Source: Megalopta genalis
Lineage: Eukaryota; Arthropoda; Insecta; Hymenoptera; Halictidae
Assembly (NCBI RefSeq): GCF_051020955.1
Contig: NC_135013.1
Location: forward strand, 36,533,302 to 36,597,301
Length of the DNA stretch: 64,000 bases
Reading direction: 5' to 3'
Shown here one piece after another: positions 37,608-50,600 of the stretch (its first letter is position 1; every line of letters starts with the position of its first letter). Under the pieces are notes generated by a model. That model saw nothing but the letters and a program-made list of their open reading frames with translations. It was not told where the DNA came from and ran no database searches. A program made the position numbers and the translations under genes.

Positions 37608-38261
37608 AGAGAGCGCAAAAGAGCGAGAGAGATACGACGCGAGCGCGTATGTAATACTGTATCATGTCAAGTATAAATAAGTAAACATACTCTAACGAAA
37701 GATCTGAGATAGCAAAATGTGCTTTCAATGGCAAGATAAAACAACCGATGCTTTAGTTTACAGATAATAATAAAAACTTTTAAACGAGTAATAATGTGGT
37801 GTTTTAAATAGCGAATTGCCGAGACAAGTCGCTTCTCATTTTTCAGGATAAATCACTTTGGAAATTTTTCCAGTCTGCAACAGATAATATCCTACTCAAT
37901 CGCTTGACGCGCATTAATAATTCACGCGTAATGATTATTAGTTAAAAAATATTAAGTTCAGTAACTAACGAAAGCTAATTTTGAAACAAATAAAAGTTTA
38001 TGCTCGTATTGCAAGATTAAGACAAGAAAAACATCCCATCGAGAAATAGATTACTTTTCTATGGATTCGTTTATATTGCACAAACAATGATATCGTAACG
38101 AACAAACATATTACACTGGCAATTTCGATAATAAAAAATGGGAAAACAAAAACTTTATAATGATAACGTATGACGAAGAAGCATTGCATCAGTGACAACT
38201 GTGGCATACGTGCAATAGCAGTCCACGGTGAAACTGTTGGGAAGTATACTACTCAAATAGT
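36907..38261. other. HERC2 3' UTR/downstream and SARDH upstream region
   Basis: About 1.35 kb without a recognised coding exon. HERC2 3' UTR probably occupies the first part; AATAAA strings occur near 37484 and 37767. It contains a GA repeat and, before SARDH, AT-rich sequence that should hold the SARDH promoter. Confidence 0.5.
37553..37603. repeat. (GA)n microsatellite
   Basis: GA dinucleotide run of about 25 units, followed by an imperfect GA/GC-rich tail to about 37645. Located after the first AATAAA downstream of HERC2. Confidence 0.95.
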
Positions 38262-41200
38262 ATGTTTCGTCTAATAAAGGCCAAGGTATGACTATAGAAG
38301 TTGTTTTCTACTTAGAAAGATCAAATCGCAAAATTTTCAACGAATCATTTCTAGGTAAATACAAGATGTATCGGCAGAACGAGATCGGTAACAACATCAC
38401 AGTGGGCCCAAACTTCATCGGTACAACTACCAGGCTACGCGGACGTTGTAATAATCGGTAAATCTATTGAATGTTGATCTACGAAATCTAATATTGATCT
38501 CTATGAACAAACCGCACTGTAATAAATGTCTAATATCTGGATAATAATGATTGTTTATAGGTGGCGGGAGCGCCGGCTGCAACGCGTTGTATCACTTAGG
38601 AAGATCGGGCATCAAAGCCGTTCTAGTGGATAAATCAAAATTAATATCCGGTACTACGTGGCACACCGGAGGCCTTGTATGGGGTATACGTGGACCATAC
38701 GACGTCGAGATGCAACTGCTCAGCGCCAGTAAACGCGTGCTAAACCGTTTAGAGGATGAAACCGGTGTCCATCCAGGCTGGATCAACAACGGTGGACTTA
38801 TAATCGCCCGTACTAGCGTGAATATTCGTGAAATCTCCTATTCTAGTCCTATTACTTATATTATGGAAGATATTTTTTACAATCGATGTTGTAGGGAAGA
38901 CTGGAAGAATGCAAAAGGCTCGTTAGCGCATCAAACGCTTTCGACATCGGAGCGCGACTAATCTCGCCTAAAGAGACAAAAGACTTGTTTCCTCTGCTCG
39001 ACGAGAACTGCTTTCGAGCAGCGATCTACTCTCCAACTGATGGAGTCATCGATCCTTCCATGTTGATAAATGCTTTAGTCAAATCGGCAAAGAACAATGG
39101 TTGTCAGGTAAGGCAGGTTCCTCGAGTTTTTAAACTAATAAAACTTTTCTACAGGCTGTTATTGTTCTATTGTTTACAGGTGATCGAAGATTGTCCGGTG
39201 ACAAAGATATTGACGGACGACATCGATACGAATAAGAAGAAAGTTCGCGGTATCGAGACGCCCTATGGAATCATAAAGAGCGACGTTGTGTTAATCGCTG
39301 CAGGAGTTTGGTCAAAAAAAGTTGCGAACACGCTGAATTTGGACATCCCTTTAGTACCGATCAAACACGCTTACATCGTTACCGAACCGATGACTGAAGT
39401 GAAACAACAATTTCCGAACATTCGGGACCCGGATGGCAGTCTATACTTTCGAGTTCAGGGAAGCACGATCGGAGCAGGTTATTACGAACGATGTCCCATT
39501 CTAATAGGATCCGTAAGTTTTTGTCGACTCTGTTCTCTCTATTCTGTCAGCACGTTTATGCAATCTCTATTATATAAAAGGCACCTGATAACTTCTCGTT
39601 CAGTCTGTACGAACTGGATTGGGATATTTGCAGTCCATACATGGATTCCATGACTGAACTAATTCCTAAATTATCCACAACCGGAATAAGAACGACCGTG
39701 TGCGGTCCAGAAAGCTTCACGCCCGATCATAAGCCACTTATGGGTAAAAATTTAAGACTAGTCCAAGAAATCAAATTACTATTTTCTCACAATAATTTGT
39801 TGAGTTATTTCAAATTGAACTTGTTAATATATTCCGTTTAAAAGGTGAGGACCCACGGTGCAGCGGACTGTTTTATTCTTGTGGTTACAATAGCGCAGGC
39901 ATGATGTTTGGAGGTGGATGCGGAGAACAAATTTCACGTTGGATTATAAATGGCCGTCCAGATAATTACATGTTTAATTACGACATTAGAAGGTACTTGT
40001 GTCAATCGATTCTATCACAGTACATTATTCGTATCGATTATCATCTCTTAGATTTATCATGGAACAGAGGAACAATTTAACTTGGATGACCGAAAGATCC
40101 TACGAGGCATATGTGAAGAATTATAACATTATATTTCCGCACGATGAACCATTGAGCGGTAGAAATCTCAAAACAGATCCTTTTCATAATGTAAAGTGCC
40201 GTAAAAAGTTTTTTGGTTTATTTAAATTCTTGCCGATGTTGTGCATACAAAGGATTTCTTTATTGCAGCTACTTGTTGAAGAGGGTGCTATTATGGAAGA
40301 ACGTCAAGGCTGGGAGCGACCGGGATGGTTTTATCCGAGTCATAAGGTTCAGATTATACCATATAATTACGAAAAGCTATCTGTAACGCCTAGAAACGAA
40401 AGAGATGAATATCGTGAGATATTAGAGAAAGAATACAGTTTCGAGCTTTCACCGTTTGATAATATAGTAAGTTGAATTAATCAACAATGACTGTATCGAT
40501 AAACATCAACAATACGCATTTTCGGTATTTAGATTAAAGACGAAGCACTTGCCTGTCGAAACGACGTCGCTTTATTCGACATGTCTTATCTTGGAAAATT
40601 TTATCTATGTGGTCCAGAAGCACGAGAAGCAGTCGATTACTTATTCACGGCAGATACACGTTGCAATACGAATAAAGTAATTTACACGTGTATGCTCAAT
40701 AAGGCCGGTGGAGTAGAAATGGATTCCACAGTTACTATTATAGAACCCGGTTCAGGCGAAATTATAAATCCAATATTTAAAGACACAGGCTTCTACATCG
40801 GTAAGTTGTTCCGTCCACAAGTTTCCCGCCATCTCTAGCACGTTTTATTTTTCATGAGTGTTTCATTCTGTTCACATCCAATTATTCTGAATGTTAAGTG
40901 TCGAGTGGAGCATCAGCGTATCATACCTGGGCTCACATGAACAAAGTAATAGAGGAGAAGAAATTCGAAGTGTCCTTGCATGATGTTACCGAACAAATTG
41001 GTATCCTGTCGATTCAGGGTCGTAACAGGTATCACAAAATACGCAGGATCATACGAAAAATTCTATTGTATATTTTCGATCTATTTTTTTCTTTGGCGTG
41101 TTTATGATTTCAGCCGAAAGATAGTGGAATCATTATTGGAAGAGAAAATTTCAGATGAATCATTCAGCTACTCGACCACTAGACTGGCCCAAATTCAAGA

Positions 41201-42091
41201 CCATCTGGTACGCTTAATCAGAATCAGTTTTACTGGTGAACTCGGTTTTGAGATACATATACCCAGGTCGTCGTGCCAATCAATTTATACAGCATTAATG
41301 CAATACAGAGAAAAATTTCATATGAAACTTGCAGGATTCAGAGCACTGTACAGTCTGAGTTGCGAAAAAGGTACTTAATAAGAACATTTCCAAAAGGAGA
41401 TTAGGTGAACTATACAGATCCCACATACTGTTCTAAATTCTCTTACATGTATTCTGTAGGTTATCATCTTTGGGGCTCGGATCTTCGAACAGACGATAAC
41501 CCCATCGAAGCTGGATTAGGATTTGTTTGTCGCAATTACGGTCACTATCGAGGGAAATCAGTAATCGATCAGTTGCGGCAAAATGGAATTAAAAAGAAAC
41601 TGATGCATTTCCATGTAGACAGGTATGCCCATTGCAACAGAATAGTGATCAGGCATTGTTCGTTCGAACGTATTATTTATATATGATAAATACAACTGTC
41701 TTAATCTTTGTTACATTAGCAGTGTCCCATTATGGGGTTTAGAACCTATTTATAGGAACGACGTTCTCGTTGGCTATCTACGAAGAACAGAACAAGGATA
41801 TAGCTGTGATAACGCCATCGGTCGCGGGTAATAAAGATGCAATCAATCAGTATAATTATAATTTGTTATTGAACATAATGATTTTAAACTTACTGTTCTT
41901 TCGTTCTTTTTCTATACAGATTTGTTAAGCACCCAAACGGAGAGAATATTACAGACGAGTTTCTGAAAAATGGTAACTATGAGATTGAGGTAATGGGGAA
42001 ACGTTATAAAGCTGAATCCTATTTAAAAAGTCCATTTGATCCTCAGAACAAGAGGATAAAAGGAATTTATGAAAACAAATCGAATCTGTGA
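38262..42091 (+). CDS. SARDH: Sarcosine dehydrogenase, mitochondrial
   Basis: FAD- and folate-dependent enzyme that oxidises sarcosine to glycine in the mitochondrial matrix. Fifteen exons: 38262-38285, 38355-38457, 38561-38817, 38895-39107, 39180-39512, 39581-39743, 39845-39992, 40052-40190, 40269-40466, 40533-40800, 40899-41028, 41114-41370, 41460-41622, 41723-41827 and 41920-42091; 2673 nt, 890 residues (human 918). The first two exons encode a basic presequence, MFRLIKAKVNTRCIGRTRSV. The FAD dinucleotide fold is VVIIGGGSAGCNALYHL. SGTTWHTGGLVW has the His expected for covalent flavin. CGPESFTPDHKPLMG and CGYNSAGMMFGGGCG match the oxidase domain. The C-terminal aminomethyltransferase-like folate domain ends SPFDPQNKRIKGIY, as in human SARDH. 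This ending and the overall match favour SARDH over DMGDH or PDPR. Convergent with PPIL3. Confidence 0.93.
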
Positions 42092-42141
42092 TTCTAACAC
42101 ATTTATATACTCTTTGTTTGTACCTTATAATTAATGTACAG

Positions 42142-42860
42142 CTAACATGCCAAAGGATTAGCATGAACAGTGACACTCGTTATTCGGGTTTCTGTAAGGG
42201 GTTTATAATTCTTTGGGTTCACAGGCAATTTTTCCAATTGCTCTAATGTTTCCATTCCATCTATTACTCTGGAAATAAACAAATCATTATATCTGAAATA
42301 CTGTTATTATATAGATTAATATGATCTATAGCAAAAATATTTACTTTCCAAATAAAGTGTACTTTAGGTCTAAATGTGGTTGTGACCCATATGTAATGAA
42401 AAATTGACTTCCATTTGTATTTGGACCATTATTTGCCATAGACACAAGACCTCTGGCATTGTGTTTCAATTCTTCCTTGAACTCGTCTTCAAATTTACGA
42501 TTCCATATCGAAGTTCCACCTTTACCGGTTTGTGTTGGATCTCCAGTTTGTACAATAAATCCTTTTATATTGCGATGAAATAAACAATTATTATAATAAT
42601 CGCTAGCACACAAAGCGAGGAAATTCTACAAAATAAAAAACTAGAGTTGCAGTTAACAGAACATGCATGTGCCAAGGATGGTTATTGGATTAAGATACAG
42701 AAAAGACTTACCTCACTTGTTTTTGGACATAGCTCACAAAACAATTCTACCTTTATGTCACCGACATCCGTGTGTAGAGTTACGCTCTAGAAAAGATATT
42801 ACGTATGACATGCGAGAGAAATAATTGCATCGAATACGGTGATATTAATTTACGTACCAT
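42142..42860 (-). CDS. PPIL3: Peptidyl-prolyl cis-trans isomerase-like 3
   Basis: Cyclophilin-type prolyl isomerase, a spliceosome-associated family member in human. Exons on the minus strand: 42860-42858, 42786-42712, 42625-42345 and 42268-42142; 486 nt, 161 residues, exactly the human length. Exon 1 carries the ATG alone, followed at once by gtacgt; the next exon starts AGCGTAACT, giving MSVTLHTDVGDIKVELFCE. Cyclophilin motifs include FHRNIKGFIVQTGDPTQTGKGG with the catalytic Arg, then SMANNGPNTNGSQFFITY and LDLKYTLFGKVIDG. The stop is 50 bp from the stop of SARDH on the other strand. Divergent from PRRC2. Confidence 0.95.
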
Positions 42861-44670
42861 TTTTCAGTAGATTATTCAGCAATTCTTTCGAATTCGGAAA
42901 ACGTTATTTGTTATTACCAACATTTCTCATAACATACCATCTATGCGTAACCGATAAAAAAACCGAGTGTACACACATATAGACGGCCATTTTGAATTTT
43001 ATAGGAATACCAACGAAATCAAATGTATACAGTTATTGTTAAACAAATTTCAAGTATTTCTTGTATACCTTTTTCATAAGTAGTCGCAGATGAGTTAGAA
43101 AATCAAAAAATCTATATCTACTATAAAGAGAAGATATTCGAATTCGAGAAAAAAAGCGTGGAACATAATTCGTGAATAATGCCAATAAATTTGTAGTGAA
43201 CTTGACTTCGGTTTGAAGCGACAAGGCATCGTAGGAGCAGCGCCACTTATTTCTGTTGAATGTTCCGCTTGTTTCTCGTCATAAGTAACGGTTAGGTAAA
43301 AAAAGATATTGAATACTGTGGTGTAGATTTAACGCGTAAAAAGCGTGTCTATCGTCGTTCAAATCGAGAATTTGATTTTATTTTCTGAAATAAGAAGGGA
43401 AAACAATTATTCGTAAAGAAGCATCGCAAAGCAGTGACAAGAAAATCCGGACGAGTGGCGCGTCTGTGCAAACGGCTCTCTGGTCGTATGACGTAATTGT
43501 ATTGATCGCGGAAGAAGAGCCGAAAGTCGCGCATTCGCCATCTTGGACGAATTGTGGAAAAGAAGTATCTGTGTCTCACAGGCGCGGTACACTTGTAACA
43601 GTTGTAATCCGTGGCGATCCGGATATTAATTAGTTTAACTGGGAATTAACCCTTTTGTGAATTAGATACCCATTTGGACGGACCAAGGTAAGTTCTTATT
43701 TCCTTCGTTTGCTTCTCCGTCCGAATCTTTTTTTCTACGTGGAAACCTTGCTATACAACTTGGTCCTGGTAAGCGTCAACCTCGAGTGCTACTTCTCGTT
43801 TCGTATGGTTACCTAGTAACTATTTCCTTTCAAAACTATTCGAACCCGTAAATCATTTATCATTATCTGAATACATGACCGTTGCATCATGAATCTTTTT
43901 GTTTTGAATTTTCGTGACTTTGACATCGCGAACAAGGGGTTGGGTCGGAACGTTACATTCTGCCCATACACCTTCTTCCCAGTCAGCATCTTTCGCATAT
44001 TTTAGCAGATATTCTCTCGATTGTATATAGTTTTTCATTACTTTCTTTCCGCTTTTGTCCTTTTTTTCATTTTTTTCTTTTTTTTTTCAACATAACAAAA
44101 CTATCCGACTCTCTCCTGTCAGCCTTTCTCTCTCGCTCTGTCTGCTGTCTGTCTGTCTGTCTGTCTGCCTGTCTCCATCTCTGTCTCTATCAATTCCCCC
44201 TCTCGTTCTCATTCGCTTTCCGCATTGAACGTTCTTGTCAACCTTCTCGTTGTCTAGTTCGTCAATGTATTGCTCTCTGTCGCATAATTGCCAGTGTTAT
44301 TTGTTAAATTTTTTTTCAGTAGTTACCAATTATCAATTTTCATTTATTTGCGCACTTGTGTTATTGTCGCGTATGGGTTTGCGCGCGCGTGCCTACATAT
44401 AGAATATACTATTAATTTCATATGCTTTTTATGTATCTTATATTTTTTTAACTAAATTCTAATATACATTTAAATGGAGTGAAATATTTTGATTAGTTCT
44501 TTGCTCAAATATTTCTATTCCTGTTTATTTATTTATTTTTATAAAAGAATCCTATCTTGTTATAAAACAAGTTAAAAATATTTTATAGCTATAAAAATCT
44601 ATGTTATGATTTCAGACAAAAGGTTCGTTCTTTGGGTCTGATTAGTACTAAATGGTTGCCTGCAGACAGC
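42861..44670. other. Divergent PPIL3/PRRC2 spacer with PRRC2 5' UTR exon
   Basis: Holds both promoters. A non-coding first exon of PRRC2 probably ends at 43687 (GACCAAG then gtaagt) and joins at 44616 (ttcag then ACAAAAGG), 55 nt before the start codon; the upstream limit of that exon is unknown. GC is higher around 43440-43690, as expected for a promoter-proximal area. A tetranucleotide run is noted separately. Confidence 0.55.
44134..44178. repeat. (TGTC)n microsatellite in PRRC2 first intron
   Basis: A run of TGTC/CTGT tetranucleotides, perfect for about six units at 44147-44170, within a longer CT-rich stretch (44110-44200). Confidence 0.85.
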
Positions 44671-47600
44671 ATGTCTACTCTGTCAGGGCTTGTGTCGAAG
44701 GGGGAGAAAGGAAAATCCAAGTTCCAATCATTAGACATCAATAGTTTATATAGAGAGTGTAGGGTAAGTAGCTATAGAATCCTGCAATTATTTTTTATTT
44801 TTGTGATATTTAATTCAAAAATTTCAAAGAACAAGATAATAATGAAATTTGTGTTACCTGTATTCAGGGTGAATCTTTGGAGCAACAGCAGCAAAAAAAT
44901 ACATTACCACGCAAACATGGAATGCAAAGTCTTGGAAAGGTGCCTTCGGCACGGCGACCTCCTGCCAATCTGCCCAGTTTGAAAAGCGAATATAGTAGTA
45001 GCGATCCAGCTGTCAGTCTTGTACCAAGCGGAGGAAGTGGTTGGGCTACTACCAAAGATACAACAACAACAACCACTACCATCACAACTACCACAACTAC
45101 AACTTCATCGGAAACAACCACTGTGAGTTTACAAATGATTCGTTCGCAAATAACTATGTCTAATACATATATGTTTAATTACAAGCATGGAAAAGAGTGG
45201 ATACTGGAATGATCATTTTTATTGTTACTAGTCAAATTCTTCACCGGCACAATGTGTAGCAGGGACTACTGCAACATCATCGCTGCATCCTCTACTGCCA
45301 GGACAACAAAGCATTTCTCAACCTTCGTACAGTTCCGACGCAAATATCAAATCATCATGGAGTGCAATAATGAGCAGATCAGGAGATGGTAAAAATCGTA
45401 ACTTGTCATGAATGTTATTTAATTAATTTTGCGCTTTTCTACACGATTGTTTTGTTCGCGGTACAATGGCTAGGCGGTGTACCGGCAGGTCAGCAACATA
45501 TTCAACAGCAGCAGTCTACAAATCGGGAATTAAGTGCTCAATACGGTCCCGGGCCAAGTTTACGTCCACAAAGTAAGTTTGAATTTTCTAGTATAATACA
45601 GGAGTGCTAATACGCATGATATTATGCAAGATATGGAAAGGAATACATATGTACTTATTTGCTAGCGGAAGGAAGTTGGATACAAGGTGGAAGTCGTACA
45701 GCCAGTGGTGCAGGGTTGGGAACAGCTGGTCCCGGCACTGGGACCACTTCGGGGGTCCAGGGCCCCCCTTTGAATACGACTGGATCGGGAGGACATGCCG
45801 ACGCATCTGGCGGACGACAGAACTTGGTCCAGTCTCCCAACATGGGCATGGCCCAGGGAGGCCCTCATAACGCTCCAAACAGTCAGAGCGCTCTAAATTC
45901 TGGCTCTCATCAAATTGGCCCAAATTTACACCACTATAGAGGACTTATCCCTCCGTTTGTAAGTTTGTACATTCTTATAACTGTTCACCGGTCTTGAACG
46001 TTTAAAAGGTGTAACAGATATTTCACACTTTGACAAATTTTCACTTAAAACAAAATATTTGCAGATGTACCGAGGAAACTTTCCTGGAGGATTTCCCTCA
46101 CAGTTTCCATCGAATACCGGTCCTAACGGACCTAGACCACGATTTAATTATTCCGCGGAACGATTCCCTGCCCCGCCACCCCCGCGTCAACAAGAACGCG
46201 AACGTGTTCCCGAGGAAGAAATCGTTACCCGACCAATTATCAAAGAGGAAGATCTTACTCGAATGGACGATATTTCCCGCGATGCCGGTTGGGCAGAACA
46301 AGATGACATCGATTATAACAAAAAACTTACTTTTAGCGATGACGAAACAGATTCCGAACCACTGAAGAAAGACGAGAAAAAAGATAATACGGAGGAGAAA
46401 GCCGAAGAAAATTTAACGGAAGATAGAGATAACAAAACTCGAGAAAATCGTGATATTCACGACAATCGCGAGTCGAAGGAAACCAGAGACCAACCAGTTC
46501 ATCGTTCATGGACTCACAGCTCTTTGCCACGTGATTATCGTGGATCCAATGGATCTGGTAGCTACAATAGCAACCAGTCACAATTACATTTGGTACATTC
46601 TTTGAGAGGTGAGGATACAGATTCGTCTTTCACCGAAAGTGATATTATACAATATATTATTTGACCTTCAAACTGTTTTTCTTTCTCATTTTTAAATGTG
46701 TTTTACTGTGAACAGGCGTTGAAGACGACGAAGGATGGAACGAGAAACGACGAGTGGTGAGAGTCGAGATGGCATCCGTTACTGAGCGTGCTCAGCAACG
46801 TAAAGAGGAAGTGGAGAAATTGTACGAAGAATCGAGTAGACAGGCTGCAGCTAAGAAACAACAAGATGTCGAGCAAAAATTGAAAGAAAAACAGTCGATT
46901 GAACCGAAGAGTTTAATAAGTGTTCCACCTGTGCCAATCCCGGTACCGGAATGGGAACGCGAGAGGGAGAATAGAGATCGAGAACGGTCTTGTGCCGGAT
47001 CTGCCGAGGGGAAAGGTGGAGATGACAAGCCTTTGGTCCGCGAATCTCGCGAAAATAGAGATGCTCCGAAGTATAGCAGAGACTCGCGCGACCAGCTGCT
47101 ATCCGATTTCCGACAAATCGATCGACAAACTTTCATGAGACAAGACGGTGCGCGCAGTGAACGGGATAGAGATCGCGAACGTGACCGGGATCGGGACCGT
47201 GATCGCGAACGCGACCGTGATCGTGATCGTGAACGCGATCGCGACCGTGACCGTGATCGCGATCAAAGGGACACGAGAGATCGCGAACACTTGCCGTCGT
47301 TTTCCCGTTCTTTTCAATGTAATTTACCACCGCGATTTCAAAAGCAACAAGCTGAGAGAAGCAACGCTGGATTTAATCGTATTTCACCGAGCACCGAGAG
47401 AGCATCTCTCCAGACTGTCTCGTTTTCCGGACAATACGACTCCAGCAGATGGCTTCACACTCAGAGTTCGCTAAGTAAGTAGTCAAAATGTCATTGTACT
47501 TTAGAATTGTTTTTGCGAATCGACTAATTAATATTTCTAACATCCGAATAACATTCGTCTCAGTAGATAACAACTTGAAGCAGTCTCACGGTACTGTTCC

Positions 47601-50600
47601 GCCTCATCGTCGAAGCAGAACTGACTCCGAAATCTCTGTGTCGATGGAGGACGAGCGACCTCCGTCCCGAGATTATCGAAGTTCATTCTTACGGGAGGAT
47701 CGGTATCGTAATTCCTCGCATCGGCCTTACGATGTCCGCAAACCAGGCGGCTACAGTGACGAGTACAACCGCAATTACAGAGATCACGATTACGAGGACA
47801 AACATTCTCGTGACTCCTGGGAACGTGATAGATACTACGACGACAACAAAACTCGGGACTCGAAGGATACCTTGGAATCGAGAGACGATCGAGAAAACCG
47901 AGATGCACGCGATGTTCGAGCGACCAGAGACATAAGGGAAACTCGCGAACGAGACACCAAGCTGAAAAAGGATTACGATAATTACTTGAAGGTATTCAGC
48001 ATTTTCTGTTACCGATTTCTTATTTGCAATATCACATATCGATGTGTTTATTCGTACAGTCTTAAATTGATTTTCGTATTCGCCAACAGGATTCTTTTGA
48101 GGACCGTGATCGCGACCGTGATCGAGAACGCGAACGAGATCGTGATCGTGACCGTGATCGTGACCGCGACCATGAACGTGAACGCGACCGAGATCGGGAC
48201 CGTGATCGCGATCGCGATCGCGACCGTGACCGTGACCGTGAACGCGACCGTGAACGCGATCGTGATCGCGATCGTGATCGTGATCGTGATCGTGACCGTG
48301 ATCGTGACCGCGATCGTGAGCGCGACCGTGAACGCGATCGTGAGCGCGACCGTGACCGTGAACGTAATCGTGACCATCGTGATCGCGATCGTGACCGCGA
48401 CAGGGAACGCGACCGCGACCAAAGAGAACGATCGGAGAGTGTCGAATGGCGAGAGGAACGTATACAAGATACTAGGTCGATGGATAATCGTCGCGACACA
48501 CAGCGGGACGAGCGAGTGGAACGCAACGAGCGGCCGCAAAGACCGGATTCTCGCGACAGTCGCACTTCCAGAGAATCGAAGACGTCTCTGCGCGAGGATG
48601 ATTCGCACAAGTTGCGCGATTGCGGTTCTTGGGCGAACGAGGTTGCTGATTACGAAGAAAGCAAGCGTGACGCGTATCACGAGGACAACCGAGAAAGAGA
48701 ACGAGAAAGAAGACAGCCTCTTGGACCGGTGACCAAAGAGAGAATTGAGGCGGATGAACTGAAAGGCGAAAAACGTAATTTAATTCAATTGAAACGAGCG
48801 AGTTCTGAGCACGATAAAAAAGATCCGGCTAAAGAATCGGTCATTGAGACGAAGAAGGATGCAGACGTTTGGAGCTGGAAAGTAGATCGAATAAACGACA
48901 GCAATCGAACGATGGAAAGAGGTGACAATTCTCCAAAGGCGTGGGCCGATGCTGTTTCGCCAACGTTCGAGAAGGAAGAAGAGAAAAGTTTGGAAAGCAT
49001 CAAAAACGATAAAGAAACCGATGAGCTGAAGCAGAATTTGGAGAAGTTGAACTTGGAGAAAAGAGGAGAAGGTGTTCTGAACGAGGATGCTATGTCGGAA
49101 CAGCAGGGAAAGGAAGAGAAGCGAGACAAGAGTATTCGAAATCGAACCAGCAGCGGTGGATCGAATTCTAGAGCCCGCGAGTCTCGAGGAGGCCGTCAGT
49201 GGGCTGCTACGTATGGCACGTCGTACGCTAGAGGAGGTTGGCGCAGCTCAGAGTCTAGAGGACGAAGAGGTGTGCACAGAACCAGTGGCAGACCAGCTTC
49301 TGCTAGAAGCGGTTCTTACGGACACACTGACTCGGAAAACAGCGGGGACGAGGTATCTTGCTCAACTGAGTCGGGAAAAGAGGAAAAGAAATCTGCCAGA
49401 TCGCCAAAGCCTAATCAAAACGTAGAAAAGGAGGACCGTAATCGAGAAGTCTCCAACCGAGACGAGAAGCGAGCCGATTACACGCCGTCACAGTCGCAGA
49501 CGCAGGCCCAGTCGCAGTCCCAATCGCAGTCGCAAACGCAGCCGCCATCGCAGTCCCAACCGCAATCGCAACGAAGCGAGAAACGAGCCTACGATGGTAG
49601 CAAAACGAGCCACGAAGGATTTGCTCCTTCCGGAGAACCTTCTCGTCACGGTCGGGGCGGCGTGCGAATGCGAAGCGCTACCAGCACCGGAAATCGCATG
49701 GAAGGATACGGACCGCCCTCTAGTAAGAGTCCTTTTTCTTGCGAACGGACCGCTGAGGAGAAGCGGCAAGAATCGTCGGGCTCGATGCGCCAGAATCCAG
49801 CCTTGTCGACACCTATCTCCGAGAAAGAACCGATCACCCTCACGTGCTTACAACTAGAGTCTACCGACGACAAAATCATTGCAAAACAACAAGCGCTCAC
49901 CGCAGGGATCACCGGGAAACGTACTAAGTCTCCTATTCAGCAATCCCAGCAGCACCAACAAGCCCAGCAGCCTTGCAACAAGCAGGACATCAATCACACG
50001 AGCAGCAATGCCGTCTCTCAAAAGGTACATGGTCGCAAGGAGGAATCATCGCGTTCGAAAAGAACTCGCAGCGCTAGTAGAAGGGTAAGTAACCATGAAC
50101 AGATGAAATTAGAACCACTGCCCATGGGATCGCGGATTATTGCCACGACAGCTATGTACTATTATAGAATCGATCAGTTATTAAAAATTGTCGTTGATAT
50201 TGATTGCAGGGCAGAGACAATCGGGAGTCCCGATATCGTGGAAGCAGCAGCAACGTGTCGAAGCAAAATTCGTCAGATATTGGAAACGAAGAGTGGGAGT
50301 CGACTTCTGACAACAGCGAGGAACACGTGGAAGAGCACAAAGAGGTGCGAAACAGCCGCAAGCAGTTCGGCACGCGTACAAACTCTGGTGGCAGCCAGAA
50401 CACTGTGGGATCGAACATGGGACATTCCCGCAGAAACGAGCAGACAGACAGAACTTCGGGCAATCAGCGGGATCAACGAAATCAGCGAGAGAAACCTGCA
50501 AAGTCTTCCAATTCAACATCCCGTGCTCCTGGTGCGGAGAAACGAAACCTGCAGAATTTGGGTTTCGCCAATCAGAAGAATCATGCCAGCACCATTCCGC

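Noticed and set aside
42861..43260. Short antisense frames upstream of PPIL3
   Set aside because: They lie in the divergent promoter region and lack conserved motifs or consistent splice sites.
48062..48610. Antisense open frame of Ser-Arg repeats resembling an SR splicing factor
   Set aside because: It is the mirror of the PRRC2 Arg-Asp repeat, has no RRM or other domain, and arises from near-palindromic hexamers.
47488..48732. Apparent 414-codon plus-strand frame running through PRRC2
   Set aside because: It reads through an intron and changes to the wrong frame after 48090, giving IVIVTV repeats; the spliced frame gives DRDRDRE and continues into conserved PRRC2.
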